A stretch of DNA of 55,045 nt, taken from positions 2,568 to 57,612 of the forward strand of contig JAHDCC010000022.1 in assembly GCA_020630065.1 (NCBI GenBank). The letters are read 5' to 3'. Each line of letters begins with the position of its first letter. Position 1 is the first letter of the stretch. The stretch comes from Acidimicrobiales bacterium. Lineage in GTDB: Bacteria > Actinomycetota > Acidimicrobiia > Acidimicrobiales > SZUA-35. Shown in pieces: positions 35,621-44,896 of this stretch. Both the position numbers and the translations under genes were made by a program. The notes under the pieces are model-generated. The model worked only from the letters and a program-made list of their open reading frames with translations, made no database searches and was not told the DNA's origin.

Positions 35621-35624
35621 TCGT

Positions 35625-36881
35625 CTACGACAGTTCGATTCGGTGGACGGCTACGCCAAGTTCCCGTTCGTCAGCCGAAAGTCCAAGCTTTTTAGGGCTC
35701 CACGAATCGGTATCGATCGAAAGGGTCTCGCATGTTTCGGTGAGGTCAAGGACGACGTCTTGAGACCCGTTTGCTTCGAGCATGATGTCTCGGGTGTCGA
35801 TGTCGGTTTTGATTACGACTTGTTTGTCCAACGGCGAAAAATTCGAAACTTTAAGCTGGGCTCTTGTTGTACCTACAGGCGGATTCACTCGAAGCTCAGC
35901 GAACCCTTTGGTGAACTGAAAGTCGACTTCTTGTTCCGGTTTGTTCCAATGGGCTTCGTTCTGTCTTGACTGGAAATGTTCGCCCGGTTCGTACGTTGAG
36001 CGGGGATGGCGTTTGCGGGCCGTGAACTGGTTGGCGTCGGTCAATTCGGTGAACTGTATTCGGTCACATTCGTAGCCTTGTCGACGTAACACTTCGTAGA
36101 AATAGTCGGTCGAGAAACCAAGTTCGAACCAGCCGAACTGGCAGATGCTGTACACCGACATTGGGTCGAGACGTAAACCCCAAGGGACAGGATTGTGGTC
36201 GAGTATGGGCTCCCCAACGAAATAGAGTCTGCCGTCAACGGTCAAACAGTTGTTGATCAGATTAGCGAGCAGCTCGTTGTGGTACGGGGTGTGATGGAAC
36301 GATTCATAGAATAAGGCACAGTCGAACTTCTCGCCGAGCATGTGGGCTTGGTCAAACGCCCCGACTTTTGTGATTACGTCGACGTGTGCGTCTTGAGCCC
36401 GCAGGTTGATGAGGTCGATGAATCGTCGCTCGATGTCGAGCGCTGACACCTGATATCCGGTTTGGGCTAACGCTATTGTCGTGTTGCCCCATCCGGGGCC
36501 CATGTCGAGCACTTTGGCGGGCGGGTCGACTGGCATGTGTTCGATGAGTTTGCCGATGGCAGCCAGGTGAGCGCCTACCACTTTGTTCGATCCGGTGCCG
36601 TAGGGGTACGGCCGGTATCGTGATTGTTCTACGTTGACGTCGGTAGCTTCGTTGGCTAGCCCGTAGCGTTTCCCTGTCAGCTCTTCATAGAATTTGAGCT
36701 GTTCTTTGATGTAGGTGTCACTAAACGGGTCGAGGGTTTGGAATCGACTGAGGTCGATGTCGATACGAAACTCGCGGAGCCGCCGATGAAGCTCTTCGTA
36801 AGACTGTTGTTGACCTTCGAAACAGTAGGAAGCGAAATTTCGTAGTTCGCTTACTTCGGTCAACCGTTTGGGTTGCGACAC
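35625..36881 (-). CDS. SAM-dependent methyltransferase
   Basis: 418 residues. A helical N-terminal region is followed by a class I methyltransferase core (about 115-240) with the SAM-binding VLDMGPGWGNTTIALAQ and later YESFHHTPYH. The last 120 residues look like a beta-sandwich domain after the methyltransferase core. The combination resembles methyltransferases acting on sugars or polysaccharide chains, but the substrate is unknown. No operon partner: it is convergent with truA and divergent from the next gene. Confidence 0.75.
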   Translation of the reverse strand: MSQPKRLTEVSELRNFASYCFEGQQQSYEELHRRLREFRIDIDLSRFQTLDPFSDTYIKEQLKFYEELTGKRYGLANEATDVNVEQSRYRPYPYGTGSNKVVGAHLAAIGKLIEHMPVDPPAKVLDMGPGWGNTTIALAQTGYQVSALDIERRFIDLINLRAQDAHVDVITKVGAFDQAHMLGEKFDCALFYESFHHTPYHNELLANLINNCLTVDGRLYFVGEPILDHNPVPWGLRLDPMSVYSICQFGWFELGFSTDYFYEVLRRQGYECDRIQFTELTDANQFTARKRHPRSTYEPGEHFQSRQNEAHWNKPEQEVDFQFTKGFAELRVNPPVGTTRAQLKVSNFSPLDKQVVIKTDIDTRDIMLEANGSQDVVLDLTETCETLSIDTDSWSPKKLGLSADERELGVAVHRIELS

Positions 36882-37077
36882 GTAAATTCCCCTTAAAACT
36901 CGACCTGAGTCGAGACCTTAGTCGATTTGTGTTGCCCGTTGGGGGCAAACCACAAAATCATCTGAATCGACGGTTTAGGCATAAAGATGACGTAGAGGGC
37001 TGTTTGTCCCAGATTGAGCGGCGGAAAGCCAGGTGAAGCTGCTCTGGTTTCAGTCGCGTGTGCGAGGGGGCACTAGG

Positions 37078-37728
37078 ATGGGCGAGATGCAGCTCTACAG
37101 GTTCGAGCCGGAAAGCGTAGCCGCCACCTACCGTACTGTCGGTTTCCAAGTGGTCGAAATGGTCGACAGTGTTTCACCCGACCTTTGGGACAACAAAGGG
37201 CTGGGAGGCTGGGACGTGCGAACTCTGGTCGCCCACATTATGAGGTCGTTTACCGGGGTGACCAAATATTTGGCTGCAGGTGAGGGCGCCCAGATCGAAC
37301 TGGTCGGACCGATCAGCTATTACACGACAGCGTTCGCCAGGATCCCGTCGGTAGCGGAAATCGATCGCCGGGCGGTCGAAGAAGCCGCCGCCTTAGACGA
37401 TGACGTTGCCGGACAGTTCAAAACCAACTATGAGGCAGCTGTGGCTGCGGTTGAAGCTGCGTCGGCGGAAGCGCCAGTCAAGTCACCTGTCGGGGTGGTT
37501 TCGTTGGCCGACTATCTTCCGTCTAGGGTCGTGGAGCTGGTTGTACATGGCGAAGATTTGAAAGCGGCGACCGGTATCAAAAAAACCTTCGATGCCGCCG
37601 CAGTCGAAGTGGCGGCCATCATGTGCGGATCGACGGCCGCTCATCGAGGAATAGGGGTTGAAGCGGTGTTGGCGTTAACGGGGCGTCGACCGTTGCCTTC
37701 CGGGTTTGATGTTTTGGGGTTCGAGTGA
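37078..37728 (+). CDS. Maleylpyruvate-isomerase-like (MDMPI/DinB fold) protein
   Basis: 216 residues from the ATG at 37078, which has GAGGGGG about 9 nt upstream; a GTG at 37033 in the same frame is less likely. The N-terminal helical-bundle domain carries WDVRTLVAHI with the first conserved His, and the motif LVVHGEDL contains a further His typical of mycothiol-dependent MDMPI-type metal proteins. These enzymes act on thiol adducts in actinobacteria. The exact reaction is unknown. It overlaps the reductase gene by 4 nt. Confidence 0.7.
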   Translation: MGEMQLYRFEPESVAATYRTVGFQVVEMVDSVSPDLWDNKGLGGWDVRTLVAHIMRSFTGVTKYLAAGEGAQIELVGPISYYTTAFARIPSVAEIDRRAVEEAAALDDDVAGQFKTNYEAAVAAVEAASAEAPVKSPVGVVSLADYLPSRVVELVVHGEDLKAATGIKKTFDAAAVEVAAIMCGSTAAHRGIGVEAVLALTGRRPLPSGFDVLGFE

Positions 37729-38741
37729 AAATTATTCTTGTTGGAGCTGGGGCGATGGGTTGTTTTGTCGCTAGTCGCCTGGCCGTAGTCGACGGTGTTG
37801 ACGTGACGTTAGTTGGGCGTCAACGGTTTGTTGATGCGTTTAACACCCATGGCGGTTTGCGGGTCACCGAAAAGGGTGACGTTTCGATCGTGACCGACAT
37901 CGTGCCGGCAGCCGAAATTGTGGGCGGAGCGGACGTCGCTATTCTTACCGTGAAAAGTTATGACACGGCGGAGGCGGCAGCCGAGTTGGCTTCAGTTTGT
38001 GGCGTCGACATACCGGTTTTGAGTTTGCAGAACGGTGTTGGGAACGAACAAGCTATTCAGTCGGCCGGGTTCTCTCGTGTGCTTGCCGGTAGTTTGACGA
38101 CGCCGGTGAGTGTTTTAGCGCCAGCTAACATCAGGATCGACAAGGCGTCTGCTTCGGTCGGGTTGGCGGCGTGGACCGACTTTGCCGAACCTGACTTGGC
38201 GAAAATTTTTGACGTGTTTGATCGAAGCCAGTTTGAAGCGTCGAGCTATGACCGGGCAGCGAGCCTCAAATGGACGAAGCTGCTGATGAACATGGTCGGT
38301 AACGCTACGAGCGCGATTTTGAATCAGACACCTGACGAGGTTTTTAGCGATTCTCGTCTGGTGAATTTGGAGATTGAGGCGTGGCGGGAGGCGCTACGGG
38401 TTATGGCGGCTGCCGGTATAGCACCGGCCAAAGTCGGTTCGTATCCGTTTAACTTTCTCGGCCCTGCTATCCGTTTTTTGCCGAAGATGGTGATTCGCCC
38501 CATTATGCGTGGGCAGGTTATCGGCGGACGTGGGGAGAAGATGCCGAGTCTGCATATCGATGTGCATCGGGGTAGGGGTCGTAGCGAAGTTGGGTGGTTG
38601 AATGGTGCGGTGGCCCGTTTGGGGGCTGAGGTTGGTGTCGATACGCCGGTTAACCGGCTGTTTGCCGAATCGGTTGAGTCGATGGTTGTGAACCCGGTTG
38701 ACTGGGACCCGAACGCGCTGGTTGAGGCCGCTAGGCGATAG
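37725..38741 (+). CDS. 2-dehydropantoate 2-reductase family protein (PanE/ApbA)
   Basis: 338 residues from GTG. The N-terminal Rossmann motif IILVGAGAMGCFVASRL binds NADPH; LTVKSYDT, LQNGVGNE and SLKWTKLLMNMVGN are family motifs with the catalytic Lys expected in the last. The C-terminal helical domain is somewhat longer than in E. coli PanE. It would reduce ketopantoate in coenzyme A synthesis, but many paralogues reduce other 2-oxo acids, so no gene name is given. Confidence 0.8.
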   Translation: MKIILVGAGAMGCFVASRLAVVDGVDVTLVGRQRFVDAFNTHGGLRVTEKGDVSIVTDIVPAAEIVGGADVAILTVKSYDTAEAAAELASVCGVDIPVLSLQNGVGNEQAIQSAGFSRVLAGSLTTPVSVLAPANIRIDKASASVGLAAWTDFAEPDLAKIFDVFDRSQFEASSYDRAASLKWTKLLMNMVGNATSAILNQTPDEVFSDSRLVNLEIEAWREALRVMAAAGIAPAKVGSYPFNFLGPAIRFLPKMVIRPIMRGQVIGGRGEKMPSLHIDVHRGRGRSEVGWLNGAVARLGAEVGVDTPVNRLFAESVESMVVNPVDWDPNALVEAARR

Positions 38742-38769
38742 GTCGTGTAGAGCCGTGCTTTAGTGGCCG

Positions 38770-39993
38770 TTAGTGAAGTAGGGCTGTAATCGGTATGGCC
38801 CACTTGTGTTTCCCAAACGGTACAACCTTGTTGCCTGTGTAGAACACGTACCCTCGTGAGTACTGCTTTGGGTAAGCGGCTTCGAAACTGTCGATATGGC
38901 GAAAGTCTTGTGGGTTTACTTCACGCTTGCTTTTGACCTCTACACAAACAATGTTGGATAGCGAATCAACCAGGAGGAGGTCGATTTCGCTTCGTTGTCG
39001 GTGTCGCCAATGGTACAAACGAGGCTCTGTCTCTGACCAGCTTGACTGAGTTTTGAGTTCGTTAGCGACAAAGGTTTCTGCTAGGCGGCCGAAGTCTTCG
39101 AAGCTGTCAACGGGGTCGAGTCCTGCAAGTGATGACGCCAGACCGGTGTCGCAGATGTGTAGTTTGGGTCGTTGCATTTCTGTTTTTGCCTGGTTGGAAC
39201 GCCATCCGGGAATTTGTTCGATCAACATCGTCTCTTCCAAGAGATCCAGGTAATCTCCGACCGTTTTCCGGTTGATGCTTTTGCCTTGAGCGAATCGGTT
39301 GACGTTGACGAGTTCACTAGTTGATGCGCAAAGAAATCGGTAGAAAGATTCGATTGTGGTGACGTCCCGGCCTTTGAAGGTAGGGAGGTTCACTACGGTC
39401 TGGATGTATTGGACGCTGCGTTGATGCTGTTGAAGGCGTGACAAGTCGGGGGGAAATCCTGGCATTCCGCCTTTGATAAAGAAGTGAGCAAGGTCGTTTC
39501 GGGTGTATTCGGGAATTGTCAACCCGGTTGGGTCACCAATCGTGAGCTGATCAACGATTGTTGTGGGTTTGCCAGCTTTCTCAGCTTGACTGAATGGGTA
39601 CAGCCGGAATGGGGGCATCGCTCTGCCTGCCAATGGGTCGCTTCCTCCTAGGGAGCTGCGGTGCAAGCGGGCAGAACCAGTTAGTAGGAATCGACCTGGT
39701 GTTGGGTCGGCATCGATTAGCTTCTTGATTGGTAGTGTTAGGTCTTCGACGAGCTGGGCTTCGTCGATAATGGTCCCGAATGGCAGGCTGTGAATGTAGT
39801 CTTCGGGGGAGTAGTTGGCGGCTGAGTAGTCGACCTGGTCTGCTAACGATCGGTATTCGTTGTAGATGCCTTGTTCGATAAGTGATTGGGCCAAGGTTGT
39901 TTTGCCGGTGAGTCTGGCCCCTTCGAGGATAACGACAGGGTCGGTTTGTCTTGCCTTCGAAAGCTTGATTTGGAGTCCTCTAGGTAAAGCCAT
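38770..39993 (-). CDS. AAA-family ATPase with DUF4143 domain
   Basis: 407 residues. Walker A GARLTGKTTL (about 25-34; the canonical form is GARxxGKTTL), Walker B GTIIDEAQL and the sensor LTGSARLH fit the AAA_14 family, and the C-terminal half with SEIDLLLVDSLSNIVCVEVKSKRE is the DUF4143 nuclease-like fold with its Asp and Glu-x-Lys motif. Found singly in many bacteria, often in accessory regions; function unproven. A 23-nt tandem repeat sits just before its start. Confidence 0.85.
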   Translation of the reverse strand: MALPRGLQIKLSKARQTDPVVILEGARLTGKTTLAQSLIEQGIYNEYRSLADQVDYSAANYSPEDYIHSLPFGTIIDEAQLVEDLTLPIKKLIDADPTPGRFLLTGSARLHRSSLGGSDPLAGRAMPPFRLYPFSQAEKAGKPTTIVDQLTIGDPTGLTIPEYTRNDLAHFFIKGGMPGFPPDLSRLQQHQRSVQYIQTVVNLPTFKGRDVTTIESFYRFLCASTSELVNVNRFAQGKSINRKTVGDYLDLLEETMLIEQIPGWRSNQAKTEMQRPKLHICDTGLASSLAGLDPVDSFEDFGRLAETFVANELKTQSSWSETEPRLYHWRHRQRSEIDLLLVDSLSNIVCVEVKSKREVNPQDFRHIDSFEAAYPKQYSRGYVFYTGNKVVPFGKHKWAIPITALLH

Positions 39994-40016
39994 CGTAAAG
40001 AATAATACACTATGAT

Positions 40017-40085
40017 GGTTTTTTTGTATACTCTAAGGCGGTTTTTTTGTCCGCTCTAGGGTGGTTTTTTTGTCCGCTCTGAGGT
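40017..40085. repeat. Three tandem copies of a 23-nt unit with a T-run
   Basis: The motif GGTTTTTTTGT recurs at 40017, 40040 and 40063, exactly 23 nt apart, each followed by a CTCT-containing end (the second and third share GTCCGCTCT). It lies between the DUF4143 ATPase start and the end of the EPS gene cluster, 24 nt upstream of the ATPase gene on its promoter side. Confidence 0.9.
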
Positions 40086-40115
40086 GGCGCTTCGGCCTGG
40101 GGGCTGAGCTGGGGT

Positions 40116-40850
40116 TTAATAGGCGCCGTTGTTGGCGGGCCGCACCATTTGGGCGGCGGTTTTGAGACAGATTTTGATGTCTCCAGGTAGCGTCCGGGTG
40201 GTTGCGTATTCCACTTCGAGCATTGTTCTTTGGTCTAGGCTCAAGTTGTTTCGGCCGGAGACTTGCCAGAGGCCTGTGAGGCCGGGTTTGACCCGTAGGA
40301 GCGTATCGAGCACGGCCTGGTATTCGTCTTGTTCTGCTTCAGTGATTGGGCGCGGCCCGACTAGGCTCATTTCGCCTTTTAGGACGTTTGCGAGTTGGGG
40401 TAGTTCGTCGAGGTTGAGTTTGCGTATCCATTTGCCGACGGCGGTGACGCGGGGGTCTTGTTTGAGTTTGTATGAGGTTTCGTATTCGGCGCGGACTGCT
40501 GGGTCGGTTCGGAGTAGGTCGTTGAGTATTTCGTCGGCTCCGTGGTACATGGAACGAAATTTGTAGGCGTGGAACTTTTTTCGGTTCAGGCCGGTGCGTT
40601 CTGATCGGTAGATGGCGGGCCCTGTGGACGAGAATCTTATAGCGACTGCGACGGCGATCATAATCGGTGTTGTGGCGAGCAGTAGGCAGCTGGCGGCGAC
40701 GATATCAAAGATACGAACGGAGACTTGAGAGGTCTTCGATGGTGGATTCTCGTCGAGCTTGAAGATGGTGGAGCCGAGCTGGATAGTCGGTTCCCCACGT
40801 AGGTCAATTATGAGGGACGAAGTACGCGTCTTAGTCAGCAATGTCATCAA
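40116..40850 (-). CDS. Undecaprenyl-phosphate sugar phosphotransferase
   Basis: 244 residues. A short N-terminal part is followed by one membrane segment (about 50-72) and the bacterial sugar transferase domain: KFRSMYHGAD, LDELPQLANVLKGEMSLVGPRP and the C-terminal GLTGLWQVSGR motif. It lacks the large multi-helix N-terminus of WcaJ-type enzymes. It would transfer the first sugar phosphate of a repeat unit to the lipid carrier. It is the last gene of the polysaccharide cluster in transcription order, after a 309-nt gap. Confidence 0.88.
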   Translation of the reverse strand: MMTLLTKTRTSSLIIDLRGEPTIQLGSTIFKLDENPPSKTSQVSVRIFDIVAASCLLLATTPIMIAVAVAIRFSSTGPAIYRSERTGLNRKKFHAYKFRSMYHGADEILNDLLRTDPAVRAEYETSYKLKQDPRVTAVGKWIRKLNLDELPQLANVLKGEMSLVGPRPITEAEQDEYQAVLDTLLRVKPGLTGLWQVSGRNNLSLDQRTMLEVEYATTRTLPGDIKICLKTAAQMVRPANNGAY

Positions 40851-41159
40851 ACCTTGGATGATTGAGATCGGACTAATTCGAGTAACTAGCTCCGATTCCT
40901 GTGGGCGTGCAGGAATAGCTGATCTTCACGCATTAGCGAGACGACGGCAAGAGTATTCGGTGCCCCATCTATGACTTCGATAGCTTGTGTATGAATGGCG
41001 ATGAAAAGCCAGAGCGTAATAGTTAGGGGCTCATTCCAGGGGGATCTTTGTGCGACCTGAGTAGGAAATGCCTAAGTTCCTACAGGACTTAGGTTTGTTC
41101 GAATTGTTCTGGGGTATCGACGGCAAAGGCCCCCACATCACATTAGGAACGCCGCTGTC
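40851..41159. other. Gap within the polysaccharide cluster
   Basis: 309 nt with no convincing gene. A 36-residue open frame on the + strand (41068-41178) starts behind a weak AGGA, but it resembles nothing known and overlaps the end of the polymerase gene. The gap could hold a promoter for the sugar transferase gene; I cannot identify one. Confidence 0.45.
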
Positions 41160-42623
41160 CTACATGCCGTGGCTGTAGCTTCTTTTCCTGCGGCGCATCA
41201 GGTTCGGATGTGTGCGGAATAGTCTAACTGCGGCAACTAGTATCACTAGTTCCAGAATTCTGACTGATGCTCTTAACTGGTACTGAGACATATAGTAACC
41301 CAGGACAACGCTCGCAGCCGATAGAAGCCCCGTAGACGCAAGCGAGTGTCTGTAACAGCGTCCTACCATCCCTAGCACCACGCCGACTAATGCAGCTGCC
41401 AAAATTGACAAAAACGGACTCACTGCGAGTAGGATGCCCCACCCGTTCATCGGGAACCCTGTATTATTGCCATTGAACTTAAATAGGGCTAGGGACGATT
41501 CGATCTCAGCGTACGCGATACTCCCGGGTCTCGGGTCTAATGAGATTACCGTCGCTTGCCAAGGCTGTTGTAGACGATGTACGACTGCGTTGGTTGTTGG
41601 GAAACCGAGTGTCAACGTACTGAGGGATTCAAGGCTGAAACCAGCGCTGAGAATTTTCGGATCACGGTAGATCTCATGTGTGTATGCAACTAAGCCGTGG
41701 CTGGGAAGGACTCTTAGTTGTAAAGGGAGTGTGTAACCGAATGTTGTTACGAGTCCCAGAACTAGTGACTTTACTATTCGTTTAGATGAGACCACTAGAA
41801 TTGGCAAAAATAGTAGAAGTATCCCGACTCCAAGCCCTCTAGAAGCTCGAGCAAAGCTGAAAGCTAGCGCCACTGAGCCTGCGAGCATGAGAGGCCCTAA
41901 GTAAGGCTCTCGTTTGATTTTCGCTTGTGCAGAGGTGAAACCTAACAGTCCCATAGAGGGGAGAAGGGTAAGTGCGCCGAGCTTGACAAGGTTCTCGTTC
42001 GTAACAACATCGATATAGAACTCGCGTTTGATGAGCCGATCAAACCCGTAACCAGCTGTTGTAATAGCGACAATCGTTAGTAGTGCTCCAGCGGCATGTA
42101 TTGGTTTTAAGCGAGATTTTACTGTCGAAATTGGATCGTGACCTCGTCCGTTAGGTTGAATGATTTGAGCGAAAACGAATGCTGTGGCAGCCCAGCTGAA
42201 GTGCAACCAAGCAAGGTTCTGCCGTTGCTTAGGCATAAGATGAGGTAGTAAAGACACGATGCCATCATGTTGAGTAGGATCTAAAACCTGGTCGTACGTC
42301 AGATATCCGATGATCCCAATCGCTAAGGTAATTGTTGAGAACGTAGCTGCAGGTATCGGAGTAGCTCGTTGGCGGGCTAATTTGGTGCTACCTAGAAGAA
42401 GGTAAATGCTTGCAAGTGTGCGTGCAATCAGCCCAATACTCCCATCTACTCCTAGAGAAATCGCTAGCAGGACTACGCCGCTAACAGCCGAATACTCGGC
42501 AGTAGGTAAGGACGAACGCCTTATTTCACTTGGTGGATATTTTCCTGTCCGACTTTGGCCCATGTTTGTGGTTCTACCTGTGTAAATCGTTGGATTTGAA
42601 GTTTTTCGATAGCATTCAATCAT
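41160..42623 (-). CDS. Multi-pass membrane protein, probable polysaccharide polymerase (Wzy-like)
   Basis: 487 residues with about eleven to twelve hydrophobic helices and a large loop around residues 290-370. Position between a flippase/FkbM block and a sugar transferase, and the overall topology, suggest the O-antigen/EPS polymerase of this locus; sequence motifs of that family are too weak to decide. The start is uncertain: an ATG at 42563 (MGQSRTGKYPP) is an alternative. Codon use looks more AT-rich than in the ribosomal region. Confidence 0.6.
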   Translation of the reverse strand: MIECYRKTSNPTIYTGRTTNMGQSRTGKYPPSEIRRSSLPTAEYSAVSGVVLLAISLGVDGSIGLIARTLASIYLLLGSTKLARQRATPIPAATFSTITLAIGIIGYLTYDQVLDPTQHDGIVSLLPHLMPKQRQNLAWLHFSWAATAFVFAQIIQPNGRGHDPISTVKSRLKPIHAAGALLTIVAITTAGYGFDRLIKREFYIDVVTNENLVKLGALTLLPSMGLLGFTSAQAKIKREPYLGPLMLAGSVALAFSFARASRGLGVGILLLFLPILVVSSKRIVKSLVLGLVTTFGYTLPLQLRVLPSHGLVAYTHEIYRDPKILSAGFSLESLSTLTLGFPTTNAVVHRLQQPWQATVISLDPRPGSIAYAEIESSLALFKFNGNNTGFPMNGWGILLAVSPFLSILAAALVGVVLGMVGRCYRHSLASTGLLSAASVVLGYYMSQYQLRASVRILELVILVAAVRLFRTHPNLMRRRKRSYSHGM

Positions 42624-42715
42624 TGCTGGCTGCGGTATCTTGGGCGTAGATGCGCAGCGTACACAGCTAAAAGAAGCCGTGTTTATATGGGTCGTAGCGG
42701 TTATCTTAAACCCTG

Positions 42716-43405
42716 TTAACCGTTCGCTTCTGTTATGTGGTAAAGGTAGTCGTGATAGGTCATTTGTTCGACCATCCGATACCCGTTTTTGACAAGGTGT
42801 TTGTCTACTAGGTCTAACTTGCGCGCTTCAACTAAGATATAAGTAGGTCGATGACGGTCGAAGTCGATGCCTTCAAGAACTGACAGTTCGTACCCCTCGA
42901 CATCAAGGGACAAAAAATCGATCTGATTGGTCTCGCCGTGTAGATCCAGAACACTGCTTAAGGTCGAAGTCGGGACCTCTACCGAGTAGGTCGAATCCAG
43001 ATGTTGAACTTCTATACCTCGATTAATGTGTTGTTTCGTTTCTTCGACAGTTCCGAAAGATGAGTCGACCGTTGACATTAGGTCAGCGAAGTGCATGGTA
43101 ATAAACGGCTCATTAAACTCTTCTGACACTAGAGCAAAGTTAAATACCGCAGCATTTTCGCGTTCGGAACGGCATTTGTCGAACAGGGCAGGTATTCCCT
43201 CTACTAACACGCCTGTCCAGGCCCGCTTCTTTTCAAGATAGTAGGTATTGCTTTGTGTATAGCCATCGTTTGCGCCTGCTTCGATGAAGAAACCACCTTC
43301 GAAGTCTAGGTACTTTTGTAGTTTCTGATCCAAGTTGTTTAGAGATGGTTGACTTGACCTAACGAACTTTTTCTTTGTCTGTGACAATAGTCGGCGTGTC
43401 TTCAA
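42716..43405 (-). CDS. FkbM-family methyltransferase
   Basis: 229 residues. FIEAGANDGYTQSNTYYLE is the SAM-binding motif I of FkbM proteins and FLSLDVEGYELSVLEGIDF is their C-terminal motif. They O-methylate sugars or other small groups. In this locus it probably decorates the polysaccharide. Separated from the flippase gene by 162 nt and from the polymerase-like gene by 92 nt. Confidence 0.88.
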   Translation of the reverse strand: MKTRRLLSQTKKKFVRSSQPSLNNLDQKLQKYLDFEGGFFIEAGANDGYTQSNTYYLEKKRAWTGVLVEGIPALFDKCRSERENAAVFNFALVSEEFNEPFITMHFADLMSTVDSSFGTVEETKQHINRGIEVQHLDSTYSVEVPTSTLSSVLDLHGETNQIDFLSLDVEGYELSVLEGIDFDRHRPTYILVEARKLDLVDKHLVKNGYRMVEQMTYHDYLYHITEANG

Positions 43406-43567
43406 TTTTTTCCCTATCGGTATTTTTCGCTTGTTTGACTTTCAGACCATAGCTCACGATGCTGAGCTACTTGAGGACTTAGAAATGGTTCGGGATATTG
43501 GCTGAGCACTGCTAGTTCTTTCCTGGAAGCGAGTTTCTTGTTGCATCGAAGGCTGATCAACGGCTGC

Positions 43568-44896
43568 TCAAGTCTGGATTGATCGATTTAGGATTTCTTG
43601 CGTCACGCCATTGTTTCGGCTGCTAGGTCCAGAAACTCGGGCATAGAGATAGACCCAGCAAAGTAACGAACCGACAGCTGAAAGAAGGAAACCGAGAGAC
43701 GCTCCTACAAGGCCATAACTTGCTCCAAGAAGCGGAATCAACGTAATTGCAAGGAAGCCAGATGTTGTGCCTACAATCAGTACACTCCCCTCGAGGCCGC
43801 TTTTGTATGCGAGCGCTCGGATTCCAAGAATCGGTGAACGGACCGAAAAAGAACATGCCACAATGAGTAATACGATTAGGTCGATTTCCACAGAGCCAAT
43901 TTTTAGCGTGTCGAAGACAGCTACGACACCGACCATGCACAATGGGATTGTTGCGAGACCAAGGCTAATTGGGAAGAGCGATTGGCGTAGTCGGCCTATG
44001 TCCCACTGAGATATCTTCCAAAATACTACGATTCCAACTAAGTTGACTGGTCCTACAACTCCCAGGATCAATCTAAACTCGGCCATGGCGACATCCGTGA
44101 CTACACGGCTAAGAAGTAACAGTCCGACTCTCGATAACAACAGTCCAGTTGAAGCCTCAGCTACGAGTGTTTGTGCAGTTACACGTCTTCTCGCTAGGCC
44201 TTCGTATGCGTTTCTCAATGACCCTGGAGTAAGTGCTGCACGGATAAGCGGGAAACCGTGCACAAAGGATGCTGAAATGTGGAACACAAGTAGGATCGAG
44301 ATAGCGGACTCTGGGCGTGTGATAGTCCAACCACCGATGAATACGACGAGCCATCCGAGATCTCGACCAAGCAGGCTAAGCGCGTCCGACCTGGACGATA
44401 ACGCGAATGTTCTAGCAACTTCCACTGACAGGCCGATGGACATAACGGCAGTCGATATGAGTTCCAGGCCAGTTATAGATACCCCTGATATCGCTGAACC
44501 TACCGACACGAAAAGAACGGCGAGAGGTATCGTCGTCAACAGGGTGAGCAGCGATGCTGAACGATTGTTGGTCGCTGATAGTTTTGTTTTGGTAGCGAGC
44601 AGGGCCGACTCCGCAACTCCACTACGCACTAGGCCCACGAGAATCTCGTAGACGATGACTAGAACAGCCAACTTCGCAAACTCGGCCTTGTCTGACCAAC
44701 GAGAGGCAAACAGCAAAGGCAATATCTTCAGAACGCTATTTGACACCTGGCAAATGCCGACATTGAATCCACGGCTGGCCAGTGATCTGATTTTGGATCT
44801 TGGCGCACCGGTTTGTGATTGTTTTTTAGCGTTGGAATTTAAACCTAAACCTCTAGTCAAACCCTTAGTTGGTGAAGAACTATTCAATGCAAGCAC
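43568..44896 (-). CDS. Polysaccharide flippase (Wzx-like membrane protein)
   Basis: 442 residues with about twelve hydrophobic helices, basic N-terminus (about 1-45), no soluble domain. Topology and location are those of the MOP-superfamily exporters that flip lipid-linked repeat units. It starts inside the end of the double glycosyltransferase gene (17-nt overlap), so it is probably translated with it. No short signature motif could be used to confirm the family. Confidence 0.65.
   Translation of the reverse strand: MLALNSSSPTKGLTRGLGLNSNAKKQSQTGAPRSKIRSLASRGFNVGICQVSNSVLKILPLLFASRWSDKAEFAKLAVLVIVYEILVGLVRSGVAESALLATKTKLSATNNRSASLLTLLTTIPLAVLFVSVGSAISGVSITGLELISTAVMSIGLSVEVARTFALSSRSDALSLLGRDLGWLVVFIGGWTITRPESAISILLVFHISASFVHGFPLIRAALTPGSLRNAYEGLARRRVTAQTLVAEASTGLLLSRVGLLLLSRVVTDVAMAEFRLILGVVGPVNLVGIVVFWKISQWDIGRLRQSLFPISLGLATIPLCMVGVVAVFDTLKIGSVEIDLIVLLIVACSFSVRSPILGIRALAYKSGLEGSVLIVGTTSGFLAITLIPLLGASYGLVGASLGFLLSAVGSLLCWVYLYARVSGPSSRNNGVTQEILNRSIQT

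Noticed and set aside
41068-41178. 36-residue open frame on the + strand
   Set aside because: Weak ribosome site, overlap with the end of the polymerase-like gene and no recognisable similarity.
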